The translations under genes were made by a program, and so were the position numbers. A DNA stretch of 64,000 nucleotides from Ideonella alba (lineage in GTDB: Bacteria; Pseudomonadota; Gammaproteobacteria; Burkholderiales; Burkholderiaceae_C): contig NZ_JAGQDF010000004.1 of the NCBI RefSeq assembly GCF_018069875.1, positions 248,001 to 312,000 on the forward strand, given 5' to 3'. A model generated the notes under the pieces. The model was given only the letters and a program-made list of their open reading frames with translations, was not told the DNA's origin and did no database searches. Positions within the stretch are counted from its first letter, which is position 1, and every line of letters begins with the position of its first letter. Shown one piece after another: positions 7,497 to 16,285 of this stretch.

Positions 7497-10457
7497 TCAG
7501 AACTTGTAGCGCGCCCCGATCGTGTAGCGACGACCCAGCTGCGTGACCGAGCCCAGCTGGTTCTCGTTGCGCATGTGGGTGCGCACGTAGGCGTCGGTCA
7601 GGTTGATCGCCTCGAACTGCAGGCGCAGGTTCTTGATCGGGCTGTAGCCCACGCTCAGGTCGAACTGGCCGTAGGGCTCGACATACAGCGGCTGGGCCCC
7701 TTCGGCGCCACCGAAGTTGGCGACCAGGAACTGACCCCGCCAGTTGTAGGCCAGGCGGACGCTGGCCTCATCGTTCTCGTAGAAGCCCACCAGGTTGCCC
7801 GAGTCGCCCATGCCGGTCAGCACATCGGTCTGCGCCCCCACCTTGTTGTTGTCATAGGTGCGGTCGGACTTCACCTTGGTGAAGTTGGCCGACAGGCCGA
7901 AGCCCGACTTGCCAAACATGTGCTGCGCGTTCAGCTCGATGCCGTTGATCGTGCTCTTGCGCGCGCTGTTCTGGAAGGTGCTGAGGTTGAAACTGATCAG
8001 CGGGTCGCCAGGCTGGCCGGTGATGATCTTGTTGACCGCATCGACCCCCGGACTGCCGGCCAGGTTGGCGAAGATCCACTGGCGGATGCAGCCCGAGTCG
8101 CTGGCCGCGCAGCCGCCCTGCGCGATGGCCTGGCGGTAGTAGGCGCCGCCGATCGGGGTGGTCAGGCCGGGGATGGTCTGCGGCGTGACCACGCCTTCGT
8201 TGTAGTCCTTGATGCGCTTGTTGAACAGGCTGACCGCCGCGTAGCTGCTGCGGGCGTAGTAGTACTCGAACGCGAGGTCCAGGTTCATCGACTGCAGCGG
8301 CTTCAGGCTGGGGTTGCCCACCGAGCCGGTGCCCCCACCGATGCGCGCCAGTCCGTCGAGCGTGCGGCCGCCCTGAATCGCGGACCAGCCCGGACGACCG
8401 ATGGTCTTGCCATAGCTCAGGCGCAGCTTGGAGTCCGTGGTCAGGTCGGCGCTGAGGTCGATCGAGGGCAGCGCGTAGCTGTAGCTGCCCGAGCGCTGGC
8501 CCGAGGTGGTGCCGTTGAAGGTGATCGGCAACTCGTTGTCGGCCACCCAGCTGACCACGGTCGGCACCGACTCGACGCTGGGCGAGGTGACCTTGGTGCG
8601 CTCGTAGCGCAGGCCCGCGGCGACGTCGATCGGCACGATCCAGTCGAAGCCGCGGTTGTACTGGACGAACAGCGCGTCGGACTTTTCCGTCGTGCGGTAG
8701 TCGTCCTTGAAGTTGAACGAGGCCTTGAGCAGCGCGTCCGAGCCCAGCGCCTTGATCGCGGCATTGCGCACGTCGTCGAAGTTGAAGGCGAAGAACTGGT
8801 TGTACAGCCGCGGGTCGTTCGAGCCCGGGATGCTGCTGAAGTACTTGCCGATGGAGTCGGCGCGCCAGATGTTGTCCGGCATCGCGGCCGGGCCACCCGC
8901 GGCGCCGTCGCCCCAGGAGTCGCGCTGCACATTGGCGAAGGCCGAGCGGTTCTTCACCTGGGTCAGCGACACCCCGAAGTCGAGACTGCTGTCGCCGTCG
9001 ATCTTCCACTTGCCCTTGGCCTGGAACTGGTCGATCTCGTTCTTCTGGTAGCTGTTGCCGAACACCGAGCCCTGCAGCTGCTGCAGCGCGGGATTGAGGG
9101 CGCCGCCCTTGATGTTCAGCACCGGGAACTTGTTGCTGAAGTCGACGTAGGTGTCGCCGCGGTTCATCGACGCCGTGCCGATCACGACGTTGGTGCCCAG
9201 CGGGTCATCGGCGCCCGAGGTGGCGGTGGAGTGGTGGACGTCGAAGTCGAAGTTCAGGACGTTGCTGGCCTTCCACTTCAGGTTCAGGCCGATCTGCTCG
9301 TTCTTGACCTTGGTCTGGGTGCGCGAGGTGCCCATGGCCACGTCGGAGTTGGTCATGGTCTCGCCGTAGATGATCGGCGACGAGGGCGAGCCGGTCTGGT
9401 ATTCACCGAACTGGCCACCGTAGTTGAACCAGGCCGAGATGTCATTGCGGCGCTGGCGGAACTTCTGTTCCGACATGACGAAGTCCAGCGTGGCGACCAT
9501 GTCCTGCGTCGGCTTGACCTGCACCACCGCCTGGCCGTTGATGCGCTCGCGGTGCACGCTGGTGAACGAGTAGTTCATGTTCTGCGGCACGCTGTAGATC
9601 GAGTCCGCGGTGGGGCGGTTCTTGATCGCGCCCCACGAGGCCGGCGGCAGGCCGCCCCACTGGGCGTTGCCGCCGCCCCAGTCGTTGTCCACCTTGCCGT
9701 CGAAGGACTTCCAGCCACTGGTCACGCCGGCCTGGTTGTAGCCGGAGTCGCGCACCTGGTAGGTGCCCATCAGCGCAATGCCGAAGGTGCCGTCGGCCGA
9801 CTGCGTGCTGTAGATGCCGCTGAGCTCGGGGGTGGCCCGCTTGCCCTGGATCTCGTTGGGCAGGTTGCTGGCGGTGGTGTCGTTGACCAGCTTCACGCCG
9901 AGCGAGGCGATGGTGTCCTTGATGTCGAACGGGCGCTGGGTGCGCACGTTGACGGTGGCGCCCATGCCGCCGGTGGGGCTGCTGGCGCGGCTGGTCTTGT
10001 AGACCTCCAGCGCTGCCACGCCGTCGGAAGCCAGGTTGGAGAAGTCGAAGGAGCGCGAGCTGGGCGCGCCGCCGTCAAAACTGGAGCCCGGCATCTGCCG
10101 GCCGTTGAGCAGCACCAGGTTGAAGTCGGGGCCCATGCCGCGCACCGAGATGCGCGTGCCTTCGCCGTTGCTGCGCTCGATCGAGACGCCGCTGATGCGG
10201 CTCAGCGATTCGGCCAGGTTGGTGTCGGGGAACTTGCCGATGTCTTCGGCGACGATGCCGTCCACCAGACCCGCTGCGCCACGCTTGAGCTCGACCGAGG
10301 TCTCCAGGCTCTTGCGGATGCCGGTGACCTCGATCTTCTGGGGTTCAGGGTCGCTGGCGGCAGGCGCCTGCTGCGCCCGCGCAGCCGCGCCGGCGAACAG
10401 CAGGCCCACGGCGCTCGCCACGCAGGTGCGGCGGGCCAATTGGTGGCGTCGGTGCAT
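7497..10457 (-). CDS. TonB-dependent receptor (Xanthomonas/Caulobacter type), probable beta-glucan oligosaccharide importer
   Basis: An outer-membrane receptor of 986 aa. It starts with a basic signal peptide (cleavage probably after ARA near residue 28), followed by a TonB-box-like KIEVTGIR near residue 41. A plug domain follows, with LAESLSRISGVSIER and ISVRGMGPDFNLVLLNGRQ. The long barrel ends in the canonical aromatic YTIGARYKF. The length and plug sequence fit the TonB-Xanth-Caul subfamily, which imports plant and algal carbohydrates. The ATG has GGAGAC upstream. Two LacI-type operators lie at 10513-10562 in its promoter region, and the same palindrome precedes the divergent glucan operon, so it is very probably the import step for laminarin- or beta-glucan-derived sugars. 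Substrate is inferred from the GH1/GH3/GH16 neighbours. Confidence 0.93.
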   Translation of the reverse strand: MHRRHQLARRTCVASAVGLLFAGAAARAQQAPAASDPEPQKIEVTGIRKSLETSVELKRGAAGLVDGIVAEDIGKFPDTNLAESLSRISGVSIERSNGEGTRISVRGMGPDFNLVLLNGRQMPGSSFDGGAPSSRSFDFSNLASDGVAALEVYKTSRASSPTGGMGATVNVRTQRPFDIKDTIASLGVKLVNDTTASNLPNEIQGKRATPELSGIYSTQSADGTFGIALMGTYQVRDSGYNQAGVTSGWKSFDGKVDNDWGGGNAQWGGLPPASWGAIKNRPTADSIYSVPQNMNYSFTSVHRERINGQAVVQVKPTQDMVATLDFVMSEQKFRQRRNDISAWFNYGGQFGEYQTGSPSSPIIYGETMTNSDVAMGTSRTQTKVKNEQIGLNLKWKASNVLNFDFDVHHSTATSGADDPLGTNVVIGTASMNRGDTYVDFSNKFPVLNIKGGALNPALQQLQGSVFGNSYQKNEIDQFQAKGKWKIDGDSSLDFGVSLTQVKNRSAFANVQRDSWGDGAAGGPAAMPDNIWRADSIGKYFSSIPGSNDPRLYNQFFAFNFDDVRNAAIKALGSDALLKASFNFKDDYRTTEKSDALFVQYNRGFDWIVPIDVAAGLRYERTKVTSPSVESVPTVVSWVADNELPITFNGTTSGQRSGSYSYALPSIDLSADLTTDSKLRLSYGKTIGRPGWSAIQGGRTLDGLARIGGGTGSVGNPSLKPLQSMNLDLAFEYYYARSSYAAVSLFNKRIKDYNEGVVTPQTIPGLTTPIGGAYYRQAIAQGGCAASDSGCIRQWIFANLAGSPGVDAVNKIITGQPGDPLISFNLSTFQNSARKSTINGIELNAQHMFGKSGFGLSANFTKVKSDRTYDNNKVGAQTDVLTGMGDSGNLVGFYENDEASVRLAYNWRGQFLVANFGGAEGAQPLYVEPYGQFDLSVGYSPIKNLRLQFEAINLTDAYVRTHMRNENQLGSVTQLGRRYTIGARYKF

Positions 10458-10512
10458 CGTGATGTCTCCAGTCTTGTTGAAGTGGGCTCTCCGGCTTTCC
10501 GCCGAGAAATTC

Positions 10513-10526
10513 TGAAAGCGGTTTCA
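10513..10526. promoter_or_regulatory. LacI-type operator 1, TonB receptor promoter
   Basis: TGAAAGCGGTTTCA is a near-perfect palindrome differing by one base from the perfect copy at 11825-11838. It lies about 56 bases upstream of the TonB receptor start. Confidence 0.7.
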
Positions 10527-10548
10527 AGCAGCGTAAGAATGAACCATC

Positions 10549-10562
10549 TGCAAGCGCTTTCA
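10549..10562. promoter_or_regulatory. LacI-type operator 2, TonB receptor promoter
   Basis: TGCAAGCGCTTTCA differs by one base from the perfect palindrome at 11825-11838. The centres of the two receptor-side operators are 36 bp apart, a spacing that would allow cooperative binding of LacI-type dimers on nearby helix faces. Confidence 0.7.
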
Positions 10563-10649
10563 AATTAGGCAACACCCTAGGTCCTGTGCTGCGTTGGCGA
10601 GAATGCGACGCTGTGCCGAAGGTCGCCGGTCGCTGGTCGCGGGTGACGC

Positions 10650-11696
10650 TCAGCGCGCGAGGCGCCGGGTGCTGTCGCGCACCACCAGCTCCGGGGCCGG
10701 CAGCTGGACCTGGGGGGGCCGTCCCGCCAACTGGTCGAGCACGGCCTTGGCGGCCTGGTGCCCCATGTCCAGCATCGACTGGCGCACGGTGGTCAGCGGC
10801 GGCATCGCATAGCGCGCCAGGACGACGTCGTCGAAGCCCACGAGGGACACGTCGTCCGGCACCCGCAGGCCATGGCGGCGCAGGCCATGGGCGGCGCCGA
10901 TGGCCATCTGGTCGTTGCAGCTGAAGACGGCGCTGAACGACTGTCCGCGGGCCAGCAGGTGGGTGATGGCCAGCAGCCCCCCGCCCTCGGTGTAGTCGCC
11001 CTGCGTCAGCAGCGCCGGGTCCGCCGCCAGACCGGCGGCAGCCAGCGCGTCGAGGTAGCCCTGGTAGCGGTCGGCGGCATCGTCGTGCACCGGGTCGCCC
11101 ATCACGAAGGCGATGCGGCGGTGCCCCTGCGCCAGCAGGTGCTCGGTCGCCAGGCGCGCGCCCTTGCGGTTGTCGAAGCTGAAGCTGAAGGCCTGCGGCC
11201 CCTGCACCTGGCGGCCCATCACCACCAGCGGCAGGCCGGCGGCCTCCTGCAGCAGGTCGGCCGCCGACAGCCGCCCGGCGAACACGATCAGGCCGTCGAC
11301 GCGGCGGGCCAGCAGGGTCTGCAGGGCCTTGCGCTCGTCGACATCCCGCCAGTGGCCGCTGACGATCAGCGGCACATAGCCGGCCTGCTCCAGCTGCTCC
11401 TCGATCCCCAGCAGCGCCTCGCCGTAAAACGGGCTGCTGATGATCTGCGTGACCACGCCGATGCTCATCGTGCGGCCGCCAGCCAGGCCACGCGCCACCG
11501 GGTTCGGGCGGAAGCCCAGTTCCTGGATCGCGGCCTCGACCGCGGCTTTCTTGGTCGGGCTGACCACCGCCGTGCCATTCAGGATGCGCGAGACGGTGCT
11601 GGGGGACACCCCGGCATGCGCGGCCACCTGCTCCAGCGTGACCGTCTGGCCAGGGACAACTGAATGCGTTTTCTTCGGCGGTTTCGGGGAACTCAA
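10650..11696 (-). CDS. LacI family transcriptional regulator of the glucan locus
   Basis: A LacI/GalR repressor. The HTH is VTLEQVAAHAGVSPSTVSR, followed by the hinge LGFRPNPVARGLAGG and a periplasmic-binding-like effector domain containing FSCNDQMAIGA and LVGFDDVVLARYAMPPLTTV. The start is uncertain. The open frame runs to 11855, but that would swallow the operator at 11825-11838. A TTG at 11694-11696 gives 348 aa, the usual family length; a GTG at 11730-11732 is the alternative. The gene lies between the TonB receptor and the ABC/glycosidase operon, and the shared TGAAAGCGCTTTCA boxes make it the likely repressor of both. The effector is probably a gluco-oligosaccharide or glucose, inferred from the genes it flanks. 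Confidence 0.9.
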   Translation of the reverse strand: MSSPKPPKKTHSVVPGQTVTLEQVAAHAGVSPSTVSRILNGTAVVSPTKKAAVEAAIQELGFRPNPVARGLAGGRTMSIGVVTQIISSPFYGEALLGIEEQLEQAGYVPLIVSGHWRDVDERKALQTLLARRVDGLIVFAGRLSAADLLQEAAGLPLVVMGRQVQGPQAFSFSFDNRKGARLATEHLLAQGHRRIAFVMGDPVHDDAADRYQGYLDALAAAGLAADPALLTQGDYTEGGGLLAITHLLARGQSFSAVFSCNDQMAIGAAHGLRRHGLRVPDDVSLVGFDDVVLARYAMPPLTTVRQSMLDMGHQAAKAVLDQLAGRPPQVQLPAPELVVRDSTRRLAR

Positions 11697-11824
11697 GGCG
11701 ATGCGTCCGCGCAGCGGTGCCGTCCAAAGCACTGAAGTGTAGGCTCGCCCCGCCGCGTGCCAGGCCCCGCGCAAACCTAGGGTTTCCGCGGTCGACGCGG
11801 GTCGAGCGCCGCGCCGAGAATGAC

Positions 11825-11838
11825 TGAAAGCGCTTTCA
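11825..11838. promoter_or_regulatory. LacI-type operator 3, ABC/glycosidase operon
   Basis: A perfect palindrome, TGAAAGCGCTTTCA, 34 bases upstream of the solute-binding-protein start. It matches the common LacI/GalR operator form with a central CG. It is the best of the three copies and could also control lacI itself, which is divergent. Confidence 0.8.
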
Positions 11839-11872
11839 TCTTGAGCGTTGCCCACTGACGCCTCCCCGTTCG

Positions 11873-13168
11873 ATGCACCCCGTTCACCGCTCGCGCCGAC
11901 GCTGGCTGACCCAGGGCCTGGGCCTGGCCGTCGGCTGGCCGCTGGCGGGGGCCCCGTTGCAGGCCGCGGCCGCCGGCAAGCTGGTCGTGGCGGCGTATCC
12001 GCTGGTGGACCAGATCGTCAAGGAGGCCCTGCCGGCCTGGCAGGCCCACCATCCGGGTGTCGAGGTGGAGGTCATCAGCCGCCAGTACGACGACCACCAC
12101 ACGGCGATGACGACCGCGCTGTCCACGGCCGGGGGCGGATCGCGCCACCTGCCGGACGTGATGGCCCTGGAAGCCAGCTACTTGGGTCGATTCGCGATGG
12201 GCGCGGGACTGCTGCCGCTGTCCGCGGCGCCGTACGACGGTGAGGCCCTGAAGCCGCGCTTCGTCAGCTTCGCCTTCGAGCAGGCGCGCAACCGCGACGG
12301 CGCGCTGGTGGCGCTGCCCACCGACATCGGCCCGGGCTGCCTGTTCTACCGCCAGGACATCCTGGCCAAGGCCGGCGTGGGCATCGACGAACTCACCCGC
12401 AGCTGGGACGACTACGTCCGCGCTGGCGAGCGCATCAAGGCCCGCACCGGCGCCTACCTGATGGCCCATGCGCGCTACCTGAAGGACATCGTCGCGCTGA
12501 CCGGCGCCCCGCCCGGCCAGAGCGTCTACTTCGACCAGCAGGGCCAGCCCCGGGTGGACGGCCCGATCTTCCGGCGCGCGTTCGAGCTGGCGCGCGAGAT
12601 GCGCCGCGCCAAGCTCGATGCCGTCGTCGACACCTGGCAGAACGACTGGGCCGAACACCTGCGCCGCGGCCGCATCGCCACCGAACTCTCGGGCGCCTGG
12701 ATGGCCGGCCAGATGGCCAACTGGGTCGCGCCGCAGACCCAGGGCCTGTGGCGCAGCAGCCCGCTGCCCGAGGGCGTGTTCATCGGTTACGGCGGCACCT
12801 ACTACGCCCTGCCGCGGCGCGCCGACCCGGCCCGCCGCGACCTGGCCTGGTCGCTGGTGCAGATGCTGACCATGGACCGCGCCCTGCAGCTGCGGGCCTT
12901 CAAGAGCCAGGACGCCTTCCCGGCCCTGCTCGACGCCCAGGACGACCCCTTCTTCGACCAGCCCGTGCCCTTCCTGGGCGGCCAGCTGGCGCGCCAGCAG
13001 TGGCGCGACGCGGCGCGCCGCATCCCGCCGCGCCCGCTGCACCGCCAGCACAAGTTCGCCGAGGAGGTGGTCAATGGCGAGCTGGACAACGTGCTGATCT
13101 ACGGCAAGCCCGTGGCCCAGGCCCTGGCGGATGCCCAGGCCCTGTTGCGCCACCGTGCCCAGCGCTGA
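11873..13168 (+). CDS. ABC sugar transporter, periplasmic solute-binding protein (family 1)
   Basis: A 431-aa extracellular solute-binding protein of the MalE type. The N-terminus (MHPVHRSRRRWLTQG followed by a hydrophobic run ending in LQAAAAG) is a signal peptide with a Tat-like SRRRWL motif. The body shows the class hallmarks: IVKEALPAWQAHHPGVEVEV, ALPTDIGPGCLFYRQDIL and ELSGAWMAGQMANW. It begins an operon of seven plus-strand genes with overlaps or very short gaps. It presumably binds a beta-linked gluco-oligosaccharide brought across the outer membrane by the TonB receptor. Specificity is inferred from the glycosidase neighbours. Confidence 0.9.
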   Translation: MHPVHRSRRRWLTQGLGLAVGWPLAGAPLQAAAAGKLVVAAYPLVDQIVKEALPAWQAHHPGVEVEVISRQYDDHHTAMTTALSTAGGGSRHLPDVMALEASYLGRFAMGAGLLPLSAAPYDGEALKPRFVSFAFEQARNRDGALVALPTDIGPGCLFYRQDILAKAGVGIDELTRSWDDYVRAGERIKARTGAYLMAHARYLKDIVALTGAPPGQSVYFDQQGQPRVDGPIFRRAFELAREMRRAKLDAVVDTWQNDWAEHLRRGRIATELSGAWMAGQMANWVAPQTQGLWRSSPLPEGVFIGYGGTYYALPRRADPARRDLAWSLVQMLTMDRALQLRAFKSQDAFPALLDAQDDPFFDQPVPFLGGQLARQQWRDAARRIPPRPLHRQHKFAEEVVNGELDNVLIYGKPVAQALADAQALLRHRAQR

Positions 13169-13170
13169 CC

Positions 13171-14067
13171 ATGACCCAGCCGAGCGCCCGCCCCTGGCAC
13201 CAGCGATACGCGCCCTACCTGCTGGTGGCGCCGTTTCTGGTGCTGTTCGCCGCCTTCGGCCTGTTTCCGCTGCTGTTCAGCCTGTGGATGGCCTTCCAGA
13301 CCTGGGAGCCCACCGCCGGGCTCGAGGCCATGCGCTTCACCGGCCTGGACAACCTGCTCTTCGTGCTCGGCGACGGCTGGTTCTGGAAGGCGCTGCGCAA
13401 CACCGTGTGGCTGGCGGTGGTGTCGGCGCTGCCGCAGCACCTGCTGGCGCTGCCGCTGGCCGTCTTCATCGACCGCGCCTGCGGCCGCTGGGGCCACGGG
13501 GTCTCGGCCCTGTACTTCCTGCCCTACATCACCTCGTCGGTGGCCATCGCGATGATGTTCACCTCGATGCTGTCGACCGATTACGGCCTGATCAACGCCG
13601 GACTCGGGCTGCTGGGGATCGATCCGGTGAACTGGCTGTGGCAGCCCCAGACCCTCAAGCCCGCGGTGGCGATGGTGATCTTCTGGCGCTACCTCGGGTT
13701 CAACGTGGTGCTGTACCTGGCGGCGCTGCAGACCATCCCGCGCGAGCTCTACCAGGCCGCTCGCCTGGACGGCGCCGGCGCCTGGTCGCAGTTCCGCTTC
13801 ATCACGCTGCCGGCGCTGCGGCCGATGGCGCTGTTTGCCGTCACGCTCAGCATCATCGGCGGCATGCAGCTGTTCGAGGAACCCTTCATCCTCACCAACG
13901 GCCGCGGCGGTGCCGACCAGGCCGTGATGACGGTGGCCATGTACGTCTACCGGCTGGCCTTCGACTTCAGCGATTTCGGCGCGGCCAGCGCCATGTCCTG
14001 GCTGCTGTTCGCGCTGCTGGCGGTGCTGACCTGGCTCACCAACCGGGCTTTCCGGGAGCGCGGATGA
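13171..14067 (+). CDS. ABC sugar permease (MalF-type)
   Basis: A 298-aa inner-membrane permease with about six hydrophobic segments, beginning YLLVAPFLVLFAAFGLFPLLF. The EAA-loop motif that contacts the ATPase is recognisable around ELYQAARLDGAGAWSQFRFITLP. The ATG lies two bases after the stop of the binding-protein gene. It forms a heterodimeric channel with the following permease; the pair belongs to the carbohydrate-uptake (CUT1) type of importer. Confidence 0.92.
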   Translation: MTQPSARPWHQRYAPYLLVAPFLVLFAAFGLFPLLFSLWMAFQTWEPTAGLEAMRFTGLDNLLFVLGDGWFWKALRNTVWLAVVSALPQHLLALPLAVFIDRACGRWGHGVSALYFLPYITSSVAIAMMFTSMLSTDYGLINAGLGLLGIDPVNWLWQPQTLKPAVAMVIFWRYLGFNVVLYLAALQTIPRELYQAARLDGAGAWSQFRFITLPALRPMALFAVTLSIIGGMQLFEEPFILTNGRGGADQAVMTVAMYVYRLAFDFSDFGAASAMSWLLFALLAVLTWLTNRAFRERG

Positions 14068-14900
14068 GCCAGCGCCCCTCACCGCTTCTCCTCAGCCGCG
14101 CCCCGGCCTACCTGGTGGTCGCGCTGGGCGCCCTCGTCATGCTGGCGCCGTTCTGGCTGATGGCGGTCTTCGCCACGCAGAGCAAGACGGCCATCTTCAA
14201 CCTGCCGCCGCCGCTGTGGTTCGGCCAGGAACTGCTCAACAACGTCGGTGTGCTGGCCGGCCGCATTCCGTTCTGGAAGAACCTGGGCTGGAGCCTGTAT
14301 GTCGCGCTGATGTCCACCGGCCTGACGCTGCTGTTCTGCTCGATGGCCGGCTATGCCTTCGCGCTGCTGGAGTTCCGCTTCAAGCAGGCCCTGTTCGCAC
14401 TGGTGCTGGGCACGATGCTGGTGCCGCCGTTCATGACCATGATCCCGAACTTCATGGTCATGGACGCGCTGGGCTGGATCGACACCCACCGCGCACTCTA
14501 TGTCCCCGGTGCCGCCGGCGCCTTCGGCATCTACCTGATGCGCCAGTTCACCGCCGCCGCGGTGCCGCCCGAGCTGCTGAAGGCCGCGCGCATCGACGGC
14601 TGCAGCGAACTGGGCATCTACTGGCATGTGGCGTTGCCGCTGATGCGCCCCGCCCTGGGCACGCTGGGCCTGATCACCTTCATCGGCTCCTGGAACAACT
14701 TCATGGCGCCGCTGGTGGTGCTGCGCCAGGCCGACAGCTACACGCTGCCGCTGGCCTTGCGCAGCCTGCAGAGCACGGTCAACACCGAATGGGGCGCGCT
14801 GATGGCCGGCTCGGCCATCGCCACGGTGCCGCTGCTGATCCTCTTCGTGGTCTTCTCCCGTCAATTGATTGCCGGCCTGACCGCTGGCGCCGTGAAGTGA
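14064..14900 (+). CDS. ABC sugar permease (MalG-type)
   Basis: A 278-aa inner-membrane permease, the second channel half. Features include LVMLAPFWLMAVFATQS at the N-terminus, TMLVPPFMTMIPNFMVM in the middle, and the EAA loop ELLKAARIDGCSELGIYWHV. Its ATG overlaps the previous stop by four bases (ATGA), and its stop overlaps the next start (TGATG), so translation is coupled through the operon. Confidence 0.92.
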   Translation: MSQRPSPLLLSRAPAYLVVALGALVMLAPFWLMAVFATQSKTAIFNLPPPLWFGQELLNNVGVLAGRIPFWKNLGWSLYVALMSTGLTLLFCSMAGYAFALLEFRFKQALFALVLGTMLVPPFMTMIPNFMVMDALGWIDTHRALYVPGAAGAFGIYLMRQFTAAAVPPELLKAARIDGCSELGIYWHVALPLMRPALGTLGLITFIGSWNNFMAPLVVLRQADSYTLPLALRSLQSTVNTEWGALMAGSAIATVPLLILFVVFSRQLIAGLTAGAVK

Positions 14901-16252
14901 TGTCCGACTCCCTCCAGGCCCTGGCCCAGCGCTTTCCGTCCGACTTCCTGTGGGGCGTGGCGACCAGCAGCTTCCAGATCGAAGGCGCCACCCAGGTGGG
15001 TGGCCGGGGCGCATCGATCTGGGACACCTTCTGCCGCCAGCCCGGCGCCATCGCCGATGGCAGCCATGGCGACATCGCCTGCGACCACTACCACCGCCTG
15101 GAGCAGGACCTCGACCTGATCGCCTCGCTGGGCGTGGCCTGCTACCGCTTCTCGATCAGCTGGCCCCGCGTGCAGCCGCTGGGACAGGGGGCGTGGAACC
15201 CGGCGGGCCTGGCCTTCTACGACCGCCTGCTCGACGGCCTGTCACGCCGCGGCATCCGCGCCTTCGCCACCCTCAACCACTGGGACCTGCCGCAGGCGCT
15301 GCAGGACCAGGGCGGCTGGGGCTCGCGCGACACCGTGCACCAGTTCGTCAACTACGCCCGCGGCATCCAGGCCCGCTTCGGCGATCGACTGGCCGGCCTG
15401 ACCACGCACAACGAGCCCTGGGTGGTGGCCACGCTGGGCCATGAGCAGGGTGTGTTCGCGCCGGGCCTGAAGAGCCGCTGCCTGGCGATGCAGGTCTCGC
15501 ACCACCTGCTGCTCAGCCACGGCCTGACCCTGCAGGCCCTGCGCGCCGAAGGCGCCCGCGAGCCGCTGGGCATCGTGCTCAACATCGCCCCGTGCGAGCC
15601 CGCCACCGACCGTCCCGAGGACCGGGCAGCGGCCCGTCTGGCCGACGGCCACGCCCGCCGCTGGTACACCGATCCGCTGTTCACGGGCCGCTACCCCGAG
15701 GACGTCTGGGCCGACCTGGGTCCCGATGCGCCGAAGGTGCAGCCCGGCGACCTGGCGGACATCGCGCAGCCGATGGACTACCTGGGCGTCAACTACTACA
15801 CCCGCCACATCGTCAGTGCGCAGGGCCAGCCGGTCGATCCCCAGGCGGCCGGCCGGCCGGTGACGGCGATGGGCTGGGAGATCTACCCGCGCGGCCTGAC
15901 CGACCTGCTGCTGCAGCTGAAGGCGGACTACCCCGGGCTGCCGCCGGTGCACATCACCGAGAACGGCGGCGCCTTTCCCGACCCGGTGGCCGCTGACGGC
16001 ACGGTCCACGACCAGGACCGCACCGACTACCTGCGCCACCACATCGCGGCGGTGGCCGATGCCCTCGACCGCGGCGTGCCGATGGCCGGCTACATGGTGT
16101 GGAGCCTGATGGACAACTTCGAGTGGGCCAGCGGCTACGCCAAGCGCTTCGGCATCGTCCATGTCGACTACACCACCCTGGCCCGCACGCCCAAGGCCAG
16201 CGCGCGCTGGCTGCAGGCCTTTCTGCACGCCTGCCAGGCTGGCCGTGGCTGA
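14900..16252 (+). CDS. GH1 beta-glucosidase
   Basis: A 450-aa glycoside hydrolase family 1 enzyme. It has the N-terminal FLWGVATSSFQIEGA, the acid/base glutamate in THNEPW (E172) and the nucleophile in ITENGG (E354), plus the conserved WSLMDNFEW near the C-terminus. There is no signal peptide, so it acts in the cytoplasm on imported beta-glucosides or short gluco-oligosaccharides to release glucose. The start overlaps the permease stop by one base. Length is normal for bacterial GH1. Confidence 0.96.
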   Translation: MSDSLQALAQRFPSDFLWGVATSSFQIEGATQVGGRGASIWDTFCRQPGAIADGSHGDIACDHYHRLEQDLDLIASLGVACYRFSISWPRVQPLGQGAWNPAGLAFYDRLLDGLSRRGIRAFATLNHWDLPQALQDQGGWGSRDTVHQFVNYARGIQARFGDRLAGLTTHNEPWVVATLGHEQGVFAPGLKSRCLAMQVSHHLLLSHGLTLQALRAEGAREPLGIVLNIAPCEPATDRPEDRAAARLADGHARRWYTDPLFTGRYPEDVWADLGPDAPKVQPGDLADIAQPMDYLGVNYYTRHIVSAQGQPVDPQAAGRPVTAMGWEIYPRGLTDLLLQLKADYPGLPPVHITENGGAFPDPVAADGTVHDQDRTDYLRHHIAAVADALDRGVPMAGYMVWSLMDNFEWASGYAKRFGIVHVDYTTLARTPKASARWLQAFLHACQAGRG

Positions 16253-16285
16253 ACGCGGCCCCCGCGACCCCCCTCAGGAGCACCG

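Noticed and set aside
5805..10568. 1587-aa plus-strand open frame
   Set aside because: It runs antiparallel across the halogenase and TonB-receptor genes; composition is Arg/Ala/Gly/Val-rich with no domain. High GC leaves long antisense frames open.
11697..11855. Longer N-terminus for the LacI regulator
   Set aside because: Would place the perfect operator palindrome inside the coding region, and the extra residues do not look like a LacI N-terminus.
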